Positions 18,481 through 27,399 of a DNA stretch of 64,000 nucleotides are shown here, piece by piece; the stretch's first letter is position 1, and every line of letters begins with the position of its first letter. The notes below the pieces were generated by a model. It saw nothing but the letters and a program-made list of their open reading frames with translations. It made no database searches and had not been told where the DNA came from. The position numbers were made by a program, and so were the translations under genes. The DNA comes from JADGNZ01 sp963715895 (lineage in GTDB: Bacteria > Acidobacteriota > Thermoanaerobaculia > Gp7-AA8). Where the stretch lies: assembly GCA_963715895.1 (NCBI GenBank), contig OY970284.1, positions 1,612,001-1,676,000 of the forward strand. Reading direction: 5' to 3'.

Positions 18481-21400
18481 TCACACGGTGACGTCGCTCT
18501 GCTGCCCGTCCAGCACGTCGAGCTGCAGAGTGTTCGTCACGCTGCCGCTGTTCTTATCGATGATTTGCAACTGGTAGTGGCCGGGGGCGACGTTGTTCAA
18601 TGTCGTGGCTCCGGGGGGGAGCGGGAAGATGCCCTGCGAGATGGGATTCATCGCATAGGGCACGCCGGACGAATCGATCAGCCGGTAGCTGCGAGGCGAC
18701 GAGTCCCGCGAATGGAGGACCAGCGTTCCGCCCGGAGAGAAGCGAACTATCTGCTGTGACGGCGACGGCATCGAGATCGTCTGCGGCGCGTAGTTTCGTG
18801 CCGTGACCGTGACGCGGTAGACGCCTGGTGACAGAGCCAGCGTGACGATGGCGTTGCTGCCGCCGAAGAAGCCCTGCTGAGGCGGAACCTCATTGCCTTG
18901 CGAGTCGACCACGCGCAGGACGTTCACGGTAAGGGCCGTGTTGTCGCGCGTGTCGACGGCGCGAATGGTGATGCCGTCGCCCGGCGAGAGCTGAAACTGG
19001 ACGTCGTCGGGTGCCGAATCACTGATGGTGATCGTCCGCGCGTCATGCCCGTACCCGGTCTTGTCGGCGGTGATCTGGTAGGTCCCGGACGGCACATTGT
19101 CGATGGTGAAGTTTCCGGCGGAATCGGTCTGGGCGTTACGGCTGCCCATGAACGACTGTCCCGCCGACTGGAGCTGCACGTTGGCCTCGTTCAGAGGATG
19201 CGAGTCGCCGGCGTCGATGACGTGACCGTGCAGGGTCACCGTCTTCATGGTGATGTCGAAGGTATCCGAGCCGTGGACCGTGTACTGCGTGGTGAACGGG
19301 CTGAGGCTGGCCATGTCCGTGGCCTGGACCGTGTAGGCGCCGTCGTCCATGCCGCTCAGCTCGTAGTGGCCGTCCGAGTCGGCCGGCCCGCTGACGGTGG
19401 TCTGCTGTCCGCTGCGCGGGACGAAGCTGACAAGCGCCCGCGCGATCGGTACGCCGTTCCGTGTGACCCGCCCGCTGATGACGGTGCTGGACTTGAAATC
19501 GATATCCACCTGCGCCGTTCCGCCGGCTTCGAGCTCGACCGTCTTCGGCGGCGCTGTCTTGATCGACCCGCCGAACATCGCACCGGTCCGCGCCGACACG
19601 TGGATCGTGCCGGACGGAGCCCCGTCGATGCGGAAGTTGCCACCGGCGTCGACGGCAACCGAGGACGCGCCACCGCCACCGCCGCCCCCGAACCCACCGC
19701 CACCGCCGGTGACGCTGGCGGTAACCGTGGCCTGCTCCAGCTCCGTCGCGGTCAGCCCGTTGACGTGGCCGGTGATGACGCCGCCGGTCGTCAGAATGAC
19801 GCGCACCGGTCCCGACGAGACGATGTCGATGTCGCGCAGAGTGCCCGGCGCGAACCCGGTTTTCCCCGCCGTGAATGTGTAGTGCCCGGGAGCGAGACCG
19901 TCGAAGGCGAACCCGCCGCTGGCGTCGGTCCGTGCATCGCGGCCGCCGTCCATCTCAGCGGCCGACGCCGCGTGCACCGTTGCATCCGGAACCGGCGCGC
20001 CGCCGTCGGTGACGACGAAACCGGTGGCCCGCATCCCGCTCGAGAGCTGCACGTCGAGACGCGCGTCTTTGCCGCTGGTGATCGTCACCGTCTGCTGCTG
20101 TGCCACGAACCCGCTCCTGGAGAACGAGAAGGTCTTCTCGCCGGCCTCCAGTGAATCGAACGAGTACTCGCCGCTCGGGTCGGTCGTCGCGCTGCTGTCT
20201 GTCGCGTCGAAGCGCATCGCGCGTCCGCCGCCCCCGGCCATGGGATTGCTGCTCACGGCCACGCCTGACAGTGGTGTGCCGCTGGCATCGGTGACGTGGC
20301 CGGTCAGCTTCGATCCGCTCTCGACGTCGACCTCGACGTCAGGCGCCGTCTTGCCGTCCTCGACCTCGATGTTCGGCACGCGCGCCGTCGTGTAGCCAGG
20401 CGCGTTCACAACCACCTGCGTCGTGCCCGGCTTGATGCCTTCCAGTACGAAGGAGCCGTCGTCGCTCGTGAACTGCTTCTGCATCGGCGGCATCATCACC
20501 ACCATGCCCCCGCCGCCGCGGGAGGTCGTCACGCCTGCCTGGAATGACGTCACCGGCTGGTGGGAGTTCTTGTCCAGCACATGTCCGGTGATCCGGCCGC
20601 CGGGAGGGAGATCGATGAGAACGTCGCGCGCGGGGGCGGTGACCTGGCGCATTTCCTGGATGAACGAGTCCTGTTTGCTGGCGTTCAGCATCATCGGGCC
20701 GGGGGTGAGATCGGAGATGGCGAAGGAGCCGTCGCTCCCCGTCACCGCCGAGCTCATGCCGTCCTGCGAGATGCTGCGGACGCTCACTCCCTCCACCCCC
20801 GCGCCGGCGCGTGTGACGCGGCCGCTGATCTCGACCCCGGGTGCGAGCATGACCTCCACCGGCTTCGTGTTCGCGTCCACTTTCGTGCCGCGCACCGACT
20901 TCGCCGAGTAGCCCTCGCGCTTGAAGGCCAGGTCGTACGTCCCTTCCTTGACCCGGATCAGGAACGTGCCGTCGGTGCCTGTCCGGACCAACTCGTCGTT
21001 GCGGTTGCCTTGCAAGCTCGACATGACGAACCGGCGCATCCCCATCCCCGCATCGGCGGACGATTCGATGGCCTCGACGCCGACGCCGGACAGCGGTTTT
21101 TTGTCCTTGTCGGTGACCTTGCCCGTAATGGCCACGCCACGCGGAATGGTGATGGTCAGCCCGGTCTTCCGCTCGGCCGCGGCCAGCTTGAGCGAAGGCG
21201 ACTTCGCCACCGGATAGCCGCGCTTCACCGCGTCGACCTGCAGGTCGGACTCGATCTCGACGTTGCGAAGGACGAAATGACCGTCGGGGGCGCTGTAGCC
21301 TTCGCTCCCGTTGCCGCCGGGCCGGGCCATCAGGGCGATCACATCGTTGTTGCGCGCGGCCCGGCGCGTCGTCAGATGCGCGGCCGCCACCGGCCGCTTG

Positions 21401-22521
21401 TCTTCGTCGATCACGGAGCCGCTGATGCGCCCGCGCGCCGTGGCGTAAAGCGTTTTCTGGGCGGCATCGGCCGCTTTCAGATGCACCGCCTGCATGCCGC
21501 TGATGGCGTAGCCCGGCCGGGTCGGCCGGATCTCGTAGGTGCCCGCCGCCACTCCCGTGATCGTGAAGTTTCCTTTGGCGTCAGAGATCGCATCGACCGA
21601 GGCGTCGCGGGCGCCGAAACGTCCCGTGGGGCCGAGGGAGACGCGCGCACCGGTCACCGGCAGTTGCGACTTCAAGTCGCGGACGTTGCCGCTCACGGTG
21701 GCGCTCTTACCCAGCTTCAATATCGCGGCGGCTGCCGTCCGCGCGCGCTGTGCCACGCGGGTGTCCTTGCGTGCCTGGAGCGTCTCCCACTCTTTGGGGG
21801 CATGGGCGATGGTGAAGGTTCCATCGGCCGCCGATTTGCCGGCCGGCCAGCCGTCGAGCGAGAGCTGGGCCTCGGCGATGGGCGTCTGGCCGTCTTCCGC
21901 GACGACGCGGCCCTTGATGGCCACGCCTGCGGTCAATGAAAAGTCGAGCCCCTTCTTTGTTCCGGCGGGGCCGAGCAGCTCTTCGACCATGGCAAAGTCG
22001 GGATGAAGCACGATGACGCGGAACGCCCATTTCGAGGGGTCGGGAGCGGTGTAGTGACCGTCGGCGTCGGTCTTGGTCATGTACTCCCCGCCGCCGAGGA
22101 CGATCACCGTGGCGTTCGCCACCGGCTTCCCGTTTGCGGTAATCGTTCCCCGGACCGACGGCGCCTGGGCCAGCATCATCGCCCCGGCGTCGTCATCGGC
22201 GGCGTTGAGACGGATGCCGGACGGCGCGTATCCGGCGGCATCGACGCGCACGTCGACGACGGTCTGATCCTTGGGAACGTCAAAGGTGAACTTGCCGCCG
22301 GAGTCGGTCGTCGTCGTCGCCAGCGCCTTCCGCTGCGGCTCGTCCGACAGCATGCGCGGCCCCTGAGCCGCGATCAGCTCCGGCGCGAAAAGCGACACCT
22401 TGGCACCCGTGACCGGCTTTCCGTCGATGTTGATGACGGTTCCGGTGACGGCCGCCCGCAGCGGCGCAATGAACGACGACAGCACGAACGAGACGCAGAG
22501 CAGGCGGAGGAATGCGCGCAT
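18481..22521 (-). CDS. Giant carboxypeptidase-regulatory-domain repeat protein
   Basis: 1346 residues. A signal peptide (LRLLCVSFVLSSFIAPLRAA) is followed by about a dozen tandem beta-sandwich modules of the carboxypeptidase regulatory-like type; each starts like ISGRVTDxxGxPVxGA and ends like GxYxIxxVxPG. A glycine-rich patch occurs near 930-950. No enzymatic domain or membrane anchor is seen, so it is probably an exported structural or carbohydrate/protein-binding protein. GGGAGA lies before the ATG and TACATT farther upstream. Longer in-frame sequence beyond 22521 is antisense of the neighbouring gene and is not included. Confidence 0.85.
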   Translation of the reverse strand: MRAFLRLLCVSFVLSSFIAPLRAAVTGTVINIDGKPVTGAKVSLFAPELIAAQGPRMLSDEPQRKALATTTTDSGGKFTFDVPKDQTVVDVRVDAAGYAPSGIRLNAADDDAGAMMLAQAPSVRGTITANGKPVANATVIVLGGGEYMTKTDADGHYTAPDPSKWAFRVIVLHPDFAMVEELLGPAGTKKGLDFSLTAGVAIKGRVVAEDGQTPIAEAQLSLDGWPAGKSAADGTFTIAHAPKEWETLQARKDTRVAQRARTAAAAILKLGKSATVSGNVRDLKSQLPVTGARVSLGPTGRFGARDASVDAISDAKGNFTITGVAAGTYEIRPTRPGYAISGMQAVHLKAADAAQKTLYATARGRISGSVIDEDKRPVAAAHLTTRRAARNNDVIALMARPGGNGSEGYSAPDGHFVLRNVEIESDLQVDAVKRGYPVAKSPSLKLAAAERKTGLTITIPRGVAITGKVTDKDKKPLSGVGVEAIESSADAGMGMRRFVMSSLQGNRNDELVRTGTDGTFLIRVKEGTYDLAFKREGYSAKSVRGTKVDANTKPVEVMLAPGVEISGRVTRAGAGVEGVSVRSISQDGMSSAVTGSDGSFAISDLTPGPMMLNASKQDSFIQEMRQVTAPARDVLIDLPPGGRITGHVLDKNSHQPVTSFQAGVTTSRGGGGMVVMMPPMQKQFTSDDGSFVLEGIKPGTTQVVVNAPGYTTARVPNIEVEDGKTAPDVEVDVESGSKLTGHVTDASGTPLSGVAVSSNPMAGGGGRAMRFDATDSSATTDPSGEYSFDSLEAGEKTFSFSRSGFVAQQQTVTITSGKDARLDVQLSSGMRATGFVVTDGGAPVPDATVHAASAAEMDGGRDARTDASGGFAFDGLAPGHYTFTAGKTGFAPGTLRDIDIVSSGPVRVILTTGGVITGHVNGLTATELEQATVTASVTGGGGGFGGGGGGGASSVAVDAGGNFRIDGAPSGTIHVSARTGAMFGGSIKTAPPKTVELEAGGTAQVDIDFKSSTVISGRVTRNGVPIARALVSFVPRSGQQTTVSGPADSDGHYELSGMDDGAYTVQATDMASLSPFTTQYTVHGSDTFDITMKTVTLHGHVIDAGDSHPLNEANVQLQSAGQSFMGSRNAQTDSAGNFTIDNVPSGTYQITADKTGYGHDARTITISDSAPDDVQFQLSPGDGITIRAVDTRDNTALTVNVLRVVDSQGNEVPPQQGFFGGSNAIVTLALSPGVYRVTVTARNYAPQTISMPSPSQQIVRFSPGGTLVLHSRDSSPRSYRLIDSSGVPYAMNPISQGIFPLPPGATTLNNVAPGHYQLQIIDKNSGSVTNTLQLDVLDGQQSDVTV

Positions 22522-22566
22522 GGAGTTTCTCCCGATGATGAAGAATGTACGACCTTTAGACGAAGA

Positions 22567-23448
22567 ATGCTGAAGCGGGTTTCGACGTTTGGGCCGGACA
22601 TGCCGAGAATACCGGTGCGGGGGGAGCTGCTCCGGCAGCGCCTGGACGCTCTCGTGGACACGTTCGACGTCTCGACGATCGAGCCCGATCCGCTCCAGCT
22701 CGTTCTCCGCTACGAGGATCCCCGCGACCAGGAGGTGGCCGGCATCCTCGCCGCCGCCTTCGCCTACGGCCGCGCCGATATCGTCGTCGCAAACGCCGGC
22801 CGCGTGCTCGACCGTATGGCGCCGTCGCCCTACCTCTATCTGACGACGTTCGTCCCTGCGGAAGGCAAGCGACGATTCGCCGGCTTCACCCACCGCTTCC
22901 ACAAGACCCCGGAACTGGTGGCCCTGCTGGGCTGCCTCGCTGCCGCCATCCGCACGCACGGCACCCTCGGCGAGCTGTTTCGTCTCTGCTACGACGACGC
23001 CGACAACGACATCGGCCCGTCCCTGACGCGTTTCGTCGCCGCCCTGATCGGCAAGCGCCGCACGAAGGCGCTCGACTATCTCCTCACCTCACCCGCCAAC
23101 GGCTCCGCCTGCAAGCGCATGAACCTCTTCCTCCGCTGGATGGTCCGCACCACTCCCCCCGACCTCGGCATCTGGCCTTTCGTCGACCCGTCAAAGCTCG
23201 TGATGCCGGTCGACACCCACGTCCACCGCATCGCCACCTTCCTCGGCCTGAACAACCGCAAATCCGCCGACTGGAAAGCCGCCCGTGCGTTGACCACCCG
23301 CCTCGCCAGATTCGACCCCGCCGACCCCGTCCGCTACGACTTCGCCATCTGCCGTCTGGGGATCCTCGATCTGTGCAGCAGGAGACGGCGGAAGGAGAAC
23401 TGTGACGTGTGTCTGCTCAGGGATGTGTGTCGGTTTCCGGTGAGGTGA
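22567..23448 (+). CDS. TIGR02757 (DUF2400) family protein
   Basis: 293 residues. ALRYEDPRDQEVAGILAAAFAYG-type N-terminal segment, NLFLRWMVR and PVDTHVHRIA are the family hallmarks. The C terminus has four cysteines spaced C-x8-C-x2-C-x5-C, close to the iron-sulfur loop of endonuclease III-type DNA glycosylases, which suggests a related helix-hairpin-helix fold and DNA role; the actual function is unknown. The start at 22567 or at the ATG at 22600 are both possible. Divergent from the giant surface-protein gene with 45 nt between starts. Confidence 0.85.
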   Translation: MLKRVSTFGPDMPRIPVRGELLRQRLDALVDTFDVSTIEPDPLQLVLRYEDPRDQEVAGILAAAFAYGRADIVVANAGRVLDRMAPSPYLYLTTFVPAEGKRRFAGFTHRFHKTPELVALLGCLAAAIRTHGTLGELFRLCYDDADNDIGPSLTRFVAALIGKRRTKALDYLLTSPANGSACKRMNLFLRWMVRTTPPDLGIWPFVDPSKLVMPVDTHVHRIATFLGLNNRKSADWKAARALTTRLARFDPADPVRYDFAICRLGILDLCSRRRRKENCDVCLLRDVCRFPVR

Positions 23449-23639
23449 AACGATCCGTGCGAAGAGGTGCATGCGAAAGCACGAGCCACGTTGAGGTGAG
23501 AGCAGCCGCCGCAAAACTCTCCGCCTGGTAGAAGTGGCACACGAGACGAATCGCCGAGTCTCACGAATCCTCTGCGCTGGACAGAACTGTTGCTGACGCC
23601 AACATCTACCGGTTACACTTTTCGCCGAGGAACCGATCA
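23449..23639. other. Intergenic, nothing recognised
   Basis: About 190 nt without a supported gene or repeat. TACACT about 23 nt before the next start is a possible -10 element. Confidence 0.4.
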
Positions 23640-23825
23640 ATGAATGACGAGCTCGAGAAGCTTCTCGAAGCGGCGAGATATCGCCCGCTTACGCCGGCCG
23701 AAGAGGAAGAGCAGCGCCGCAGTTTCGCGTTCGGCAACGCCAATATCGAGAACGTCCTGGTGACGCGTGAGACAGTCGATCAGCAAGCCGAGGAGCTAAA
23801 GCAGCCCGATCGAACGTTCCACTAA
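23640..23825 (+). CDS. Small hypothetical protein, antitoxin-like appearance
   Basis: 61 residues, acidic and mostly helical (DELEKLLEAARYRPLTPAEEEEQ), then FAFGNANIENVLVTRETVDQQAEEL. Similar short proteins with an RRSFAxGNxxIEN core occur in other bacteria next to toxin-like genes, by my recollection, but no toxin partner is adjacent here. CGAGGAA precedes the ATG at 23640. Function unknown. Confidence 0.6.
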   Translation: MNDELEKLLEAARYRPLTPAEEEEQRRSFAFGNANIENVLVTRETVDQQAEELKQPDRTFH

Positions 23826-23843
23826 TGAGCGCATTGCCGGCCG

Positions 23844-23885
23844 ACAAACAAAAATGCGCGGGCGCGCCTTCGGACGCGCCCGCGC
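23844..23885 (-). terminator. Rho-independent terminator
   Basis: GC stem of 11 bp (23856-23866 with 2375-85 region, i.e. 23875-23885) with a TTCG-type loop, followed on the minus strand by TTTTTGTTTGT. It ends the leftward hypothetical gene at 23908. Confidence 0.85.
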
Positions 23886-23907
23886 GGGGATTACTGCTCG
23901 ATACCGA

Positions 23908-24498
23908 TTACGCCGTCGTCTTCGGAGCGGTCGCCGGTGACGATGGCGTCACCGGCGAGGGCTCGGCCGGAGTGGACGGAACCGGGGTTGCCGGCTTCGG
24001 GGCCGGCTTGGCTTTGGCCTTGCGAGCCCGAGCGCCGAGGGCGCTCTTCATGTCAGCGACATGCGGAGCGAGAGCGGCGGTCTCGGAACGTTTGGCCAGA
24101 CGCTTCGCCACGGCATAGGTCAACAAGGCGTCGCTGCCGGCGCTGTTTCTCGCCACGCGTACGCTGTGACGGACGAAGTGAGCCAAAGCTTCCAGCTCAT
24201 CCGCCACCGGATCGTACGCATCCGCGAAGTCCATCTTGTCCCGCATCTGCACGGAACTCGAGTCTCGTCCGAGGGTCAGCTCCTCGTTGTTCCGGATCGC
24301 CAACGCCGCCAGGTCGACGAACGGCGGGGGTACCGATGCGGCGGGTGAGAGCTGCCGGCCGGCGTTCTTGGTCTCCGGGACCACGAAATTCGGCACTCGC
24401 TGCCTCATGGCGCGAATGTCGTCGATGAGCGCGATCGCCTCATCCAGGTGGGACGGCTGTGGGGTGGTTGTAACGGGTACTTCCGTGTTGTTGGACAC
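23908..24498 (-). CDS. Hypothetical protein with Ala/Pro/Lys-rich tail
   Basis: 196 residues from a GTG preceded by AAAGGAGGACTT, one of the best Shine-Dalgarno sites in the window, which fixes the start. The first 140 residues are mostly helical (LDEAIALIDDIRAMRQRVPNFV, ELEALAHFVRHSVRVA); the last 45 are a low-complexity Lys/Ala/Pro/Ser/Thr tail. No family recognised. It follows another hypothetical gene by 37 nt on the same strand and ends at a clear terminator, so the two form an operon. Confidence 0.7.
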   Translation of the reverse strand: MSNNTEVPVTTTPQPSHLDEAIALIDDIRAMRQRVPNFVVPETKNAGRQLSPAASVPPPFVDLAALAIRNNEELTLGRDSSSVQMRDKMDFADAYDPVADELEALAHFVRHSVRVARNSAGSDALLTYAVAKRLAKRSETAALAPHVADMKSALGARARKAKAKPAPKPATPVPSTPAEPSPVTPSSPATAPKTTA

Positions 24499-24535
24499 AA
24501 GTCCTCCTTTTTCCTTTCTCAAAATCTGCAAGTGA

Positions 24536-25216
24536 TCAGAGCGGGCAGATTGAGACAGGCGGAGGAGCGCGGCCTCGGGAAACCCGTGTTGGAGCTTCAG
24601 CAACCGTCAAGCGGCCGGGCCGTTGACGCCGTGCATGAATGCGGAAAATGCGATCGTTCTCGATCGACAGGACCTTCGGCCGTGGATGCCGGGCCAGCAC
24701 AGGAACCGGATGGACGCGCCTCTTGAGGAGCTCGGACATATCGAGCGGCGCGTAACCGCTCTGGGCATAGTCGATCAGCTCGGCGAACGACTTGTCGAAC
24801 CGGTTCCCGAGCAGGGCCAGTTTCGTGCCGGTCTCGATCCAGCACTGCAGGTCAGCGATCATCCGCGTCGGAGCGTCGCCGGCGTATGCCGGTGCCTCGG
24901 CGATACGGTCGTACGTCTCGCAAATACACTTGCTGAGACGCGCCAGTCGATCGGCCGCTTCGACCAGCAATCCCGTCACGCGATACATGTCATGTACCGC
25001 TCGGATCGGGTGTTCCAGCGCGATGGTCTCGCAGCGTTCGATGATCCGGCGCGCCATGCCGATGAAACCCTCCGCCGAACGGAGGTTCCGCCGGCCGCGC
25101 TGAAAAAGACGGTGCCACGATTCCCGGCCTTTCAGGCGAGATCCGCACGAACGCACCCCGTCCCGCCGCGACGTTTTCGCGTTCTTTCCAAGGGTGGCTT
25201 CGAGCAAATCTGCCAT
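24536..25216 (-). CDS. Hypothetical helical protein
   Basis: 226 residues with a basic N terminus and a helical core (RRIIERCETIALEHPIRAVHDM, LLVEAADRLARLSKCI, AGDAPTRMIADLQCWIETGTKLALLG), possibly a helical bundle. No motif allows a function. It is the first gene of a two-gene operon with the hypothetical gene downstream. Its 5' end is only 45 nt from the divergent start at 25262, so the gap is a shared promoter region. Confidence 0.6.
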   Translation of the reverse strand: MADLLEATLGKNAKTSRRDGVRSCGSRLKGRESWHRLFQRGRRNLRSAEGFIGMARRIIERCETIALEHPIRAVHDMYRVTGLLVEAADRLARLSKCICETYDRIAEAPAYAGDAPTRMIADLQCWIETGTKLALLGNRFDKSFAELIDYAQSGYAPLDMSELLKRRVHPVPVLARHPRPKVLSIENDRIFRIHARRQRPGRLTVAEAPTRVSRGRAPPPVSICPL

Positions 25217-25247
25217 GACTGTATGTGTAAACGTAAGGACATGATAC

Positions 25248-25253
25248 TATAAT
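25248..25253 (+). promoter_or_regulatory. Consensus -10 box TATAAT
   Basis: A perfect TATAAT in a locally AT-rich segment, ending 8 nt before the ATG at 25262 that opens the heptad-repeat frame. No clear -35 box. This spacing recurs at other genes in the window. Confidence 0.6.
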
Positions 25254-25261
25254 CCCACCTA

Positions 25262-25529
25262 ATGCTACAACTGTCCGTTTTCATAAAGATGTTCACCATT
25301 ATTGGTGAGATTCCGACGTCATCGGCGCCGTCCTTTGACCTCAACCGAGCGTTCGTCGACTTCAACGGAGCATTCGTTGACCTCACGCGAGCATTCGTCG
25401 ACCTCACGCAAGCATTCGTTGACCTCACGCGAGCATTCGTTCAACCTCAACGGAGCGTTCGTTGACCTCACACGAGCGTTCGTTGACCTCACGCGAGCGT
25501 TCGCTAACCTCAAGCGAGCGGTCGTTTGA
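25262..25529 (+). pseudogene. Heptad-repeat ORF, frameshifted
   Basis: ATG 8 nt after a TATAAT box opens a frame with a short leader (MLQLSVFIKMFTIIGE) and then seven-residue units of the type AFVDLTR. The unit near 25440 is 22 nt instead of 21, which shifts the frame; reading continues in the next frame (GAFVDLTRAFVDLTRAFANLK) to a stop at 25529. Units keep V-D-L and A-F with mostly synonymous differences while two residues per unit vary (TR, NG, NR, TQ, KR), suggesting past coding selection. No function can be assigned; it may be a decayed gene or simply a minisatellite. Confidence 0.35.
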
Positions 25530-25547
25530 CCTCAACCGAGCCTTCGG
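25334..25547. repeat. Ten-unit 21-nt tandem repeat
   Basis: Ten units with consensus TTGACCTCACGCGAGCATTCG. Eight units are 21 nt and two are 22 nt. Differences between units are scattered substitutions. Confidence 0.9.
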
Positions 25548-25859
25548 CGGCGGCATCGAATAGGTCCCACAACGTCAACGAATGCGACGTTGAACTCCGA
25601 TGCGGCTTCAACGAACAACGAAGGCCAGGTGATTGAAAAAAGAGACAACCGTCAGCGGGCTGCTGTCGCCGGAGCTGGACTGGATCGCCAGTGCGCATGT
25701 CGCGGAGCTGTCGGCGGGGCTGCCTGGGTTCGCGGAGGCGATGGCGTGGCCTGGGTGCGGGATGATCGGTTGAGAGTTCGCGCGAGATCGCGCGGTCGAG
25801 ACGCCCGCGGTCCCAGGGAGGCAAGCTCCAACACCGCGTAGAAGCGCCGCGGGCGAGTG
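25548..25859. other. Intergenic region, no gene seen
   Basis: About 310 nt between the tandem repeat and the TPR gene. Open frames exist on both strands but have no start signal or recognisable protein, and codon choice looks like GC-rich noise. Confidence 0.5.
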
Positions 25860-25865
25860 TAGGAT
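25860..25865 (+). promoter_or_regulatory. -10-like TAGGAT before the TPR gene
   Basis: TAGGAT ends 7 nt before the ATG at 25873, the leaderless-type spacing seen elsewhere in this window. Confidence 0.4.
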
Positions 25866-25872
25866 TTCCACC

Positions 25873-26655
25873 ATGCGCCGGTTGTTTCTGCTTCTCATTG
25901 CTGCCAGTGCGCTGGCGCAATCGCCCGATGTCGCGCAGAAGATGCGCGAGGCGCAGCAAGCGATTGGGGCCGGTGATTGCGGGCGCGCGCAAACGGAGCT
26001 TCGCGAGATCATCGCCGGCGATCCGACGAACTACACCGCGCACCTCCTGTCGGCGCACTGCCTGCTTCGCCAGAAGGACTACGCCGCCGCGATCGGTGAG
26101 TTTCGTAGCATGTCGGAGCTCCGGCCCGACTCGCCGCAGGGTGTGTTGGGGCTCATCGAGGCTTACGCCCGCGCCGGAGATACGGCGCACCGTGATGCCG
26201 AGGTCGAGCACCTGCGCGCTTTGATGAACGCGGGCAGATTTCCCATGACTCTCCGCTTCGTGCGGGAGCAGTTCACCGCCGGCGACGGCAGTGTGGTCGT
26301 GAGCGAGTATCCGGTTCTGACCGCGTTGCGAGGCCGCTATCTGTTCGAAGTGTTTGATGCGCAGCAGAAGCTGGTACAACGGCTCGATCTGGTTTCCCGG
26401 GAAGGGGACCAGCATCCTGCCGGCGCACGCCGGTTCTCGCTGGTGTCGCGGCGAATGACGCCGCAGGAATCCATCGAGGCGACCGTGCGCGTCTATGGCC
26501 GCGGGGAGCCGGCCTACGGACAGGTAGTCGCGGATGTGAAGGGGGTCCTGGGAAGGCGCTGTCCGCGGGAGGCTACGCGCTCGCCGAAACCCCGGCTGTC
26601 GTCGAGCCAATACCGATCACGGTGGACGATCCTTCCGATCCTCGGCTCCTGTTAA
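25873..26655 (+). CDS. Exported TPR-repeat protein
   Basis: 260 residues. Signal peptide MRRLFLLLIAASALAQ, then two or three tetratricopeptide units (about 20-115: AGDCGRAQTELREIIAGDP, YAAAIGEFRSMSELRPDSP) and a beta-rich domain (about 130-225). The last 36 residues, from about residue 225, are Arg/Ser-rich and unlike the rest; the frame of the following gene, read upstream, gives a more natural continuation. A 1-nt indel in the G-runs at 26541-26552 is therefore possible. Overlaps the metallo-beta-lactamase gene by 34 nt. Confidence 0.65.
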   Translation: MRRLFLLLIAASALAQSPDVAQKMREAQQAIGAGDCGRAQTELREIIAGDPTNYTAHLLSAHCLLRQKDYAAAIGEFRSMSELRPDSPQGVLGLIEAYARAGDTAHRDAEVEHLRALMNAGRFPMTLRFVREQFTAGDGSVVVSEYPVLTALRGRYLFEVFDAQQKLVQRLDLVSREGDQHPAGARRFSLVSRRMTPQESIEATVRVYGRGEPAYGQVVADVKGVLGRRCPREATRSPKPRLSSSQYRSRWTILPILGSC

Positions 26656-27374
26656 AGGCAGGAGAGGTCGCGATCGAATACATCGCCCATTCCTGCTTTC
26701 GCATTCACACCGCGGGAGGGGCGCGCCTTCTCATCGACCCGTTCGCCAGCCGCGTCTGGCTCGGCTACGACTTCCCCCGCAAGCTCGCCGCCGATGCGGT
26801 TCTGATCACTCACCCTCACTACGATCATGACGCCGATGTTCTGATCGGCAGTCAGCCTCCTCCCTGGGCGCCCGACGTGCGCGTGCTGCGCGATCCAGGA
26901 GCCTACAAGGTCTCCGGCGTGACGATCACCGGGATTCCGGGGAAACACGCCGGTCCATACGGGAAAGAGTTCGGCCAGACCAACACCATCTGGTTGCTCG
27001 AAGTGGACGGTCTGCGAATCGTGCACCTGGGTGACAACGGTCCTCTCACTGAGGCAAACCTTCAGGAATTGGGACGCGTCGATATCCTGATGATGCCCAT
27101 CGATGCGAAGCACCACATCCTCAAGGAGACAGAGATCGAGGCGATCCGCAAGGCGCTGCACCCCCGGATCGTCATCCCGATGCACTACCGGCTCCCCGAC
27201 CTCGAGTCGTCCGGCGACACGCCGCAGGACCTCGGCGAAATCGGTCCCTGGCTTGCCGGCCAGGAGAATGTCGTTCACCTGGAGAGCAATATTGCGACCT
27301 TCACCGCCGGCTCGCTGCTCCCCTCACAGGTTGTCGTCGTGTTCCCTCACTCCCCAAAGGTCAAAAGGCCTTAA
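26622..27374 (+). CDS. Metallo-beta-lactamase fold hydrolase (UlaG-like)
   Basis: 250 residues from a GTG. ITHPHYDHDAD is the metal-binding HxHxDH motif, with HLGDNGPL and IPMHYRLPDLE providing later ligands, and the opening VAIEYIAHSCFRIHTAGGARLLIDPF is typical of the UlaG/YtxJ-like branch. Probably a cytoplasmic metal-dependent hydrolase of unknown substrate. Its frame is open upstream past the GTG into the TPR gene, so it may be the C-terminal part of one TPR-hydrolase protein split by a frameshift. Confidence 0.8.
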   Translation: MDDPSDPRLLLKAGEVAIEYIAHSCFRIHTAGGARLLIDPFASRVWLGYDFPRKLAADAVLITHPHYDHDADVLIGSQPPPWAPDVRVLRDPGAYKVSGVTITGIPGKHAGPYGKEFGQTNTIWLLEVDGLRIVHLGDNGPLTEANLQELGRVDILMMPIDAKHHILKETEIEAIRKALHPRIVIPMHYRLPDLESSGDTPQDLGEIGPWLAGQENVVHLESNIATFTAGSLLPSQVVVVFPHSPKVKRP

Positions 27375-27399
27375 GACTCTCGACGTTCACAGCGTGCGG

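Noticed and set aside
22522..22959. N-terminal extension of the giant repeat protein
   Set aside because: The extra residues are antisense to the TIGR02757 gene; a proper signal peptide starts at 22521.
25334..25547. CRISPR array
   Set aside because: The 21-nt units are contiguous with no unique spacers, and no cas genes are present. The same applies to 60313-60627.
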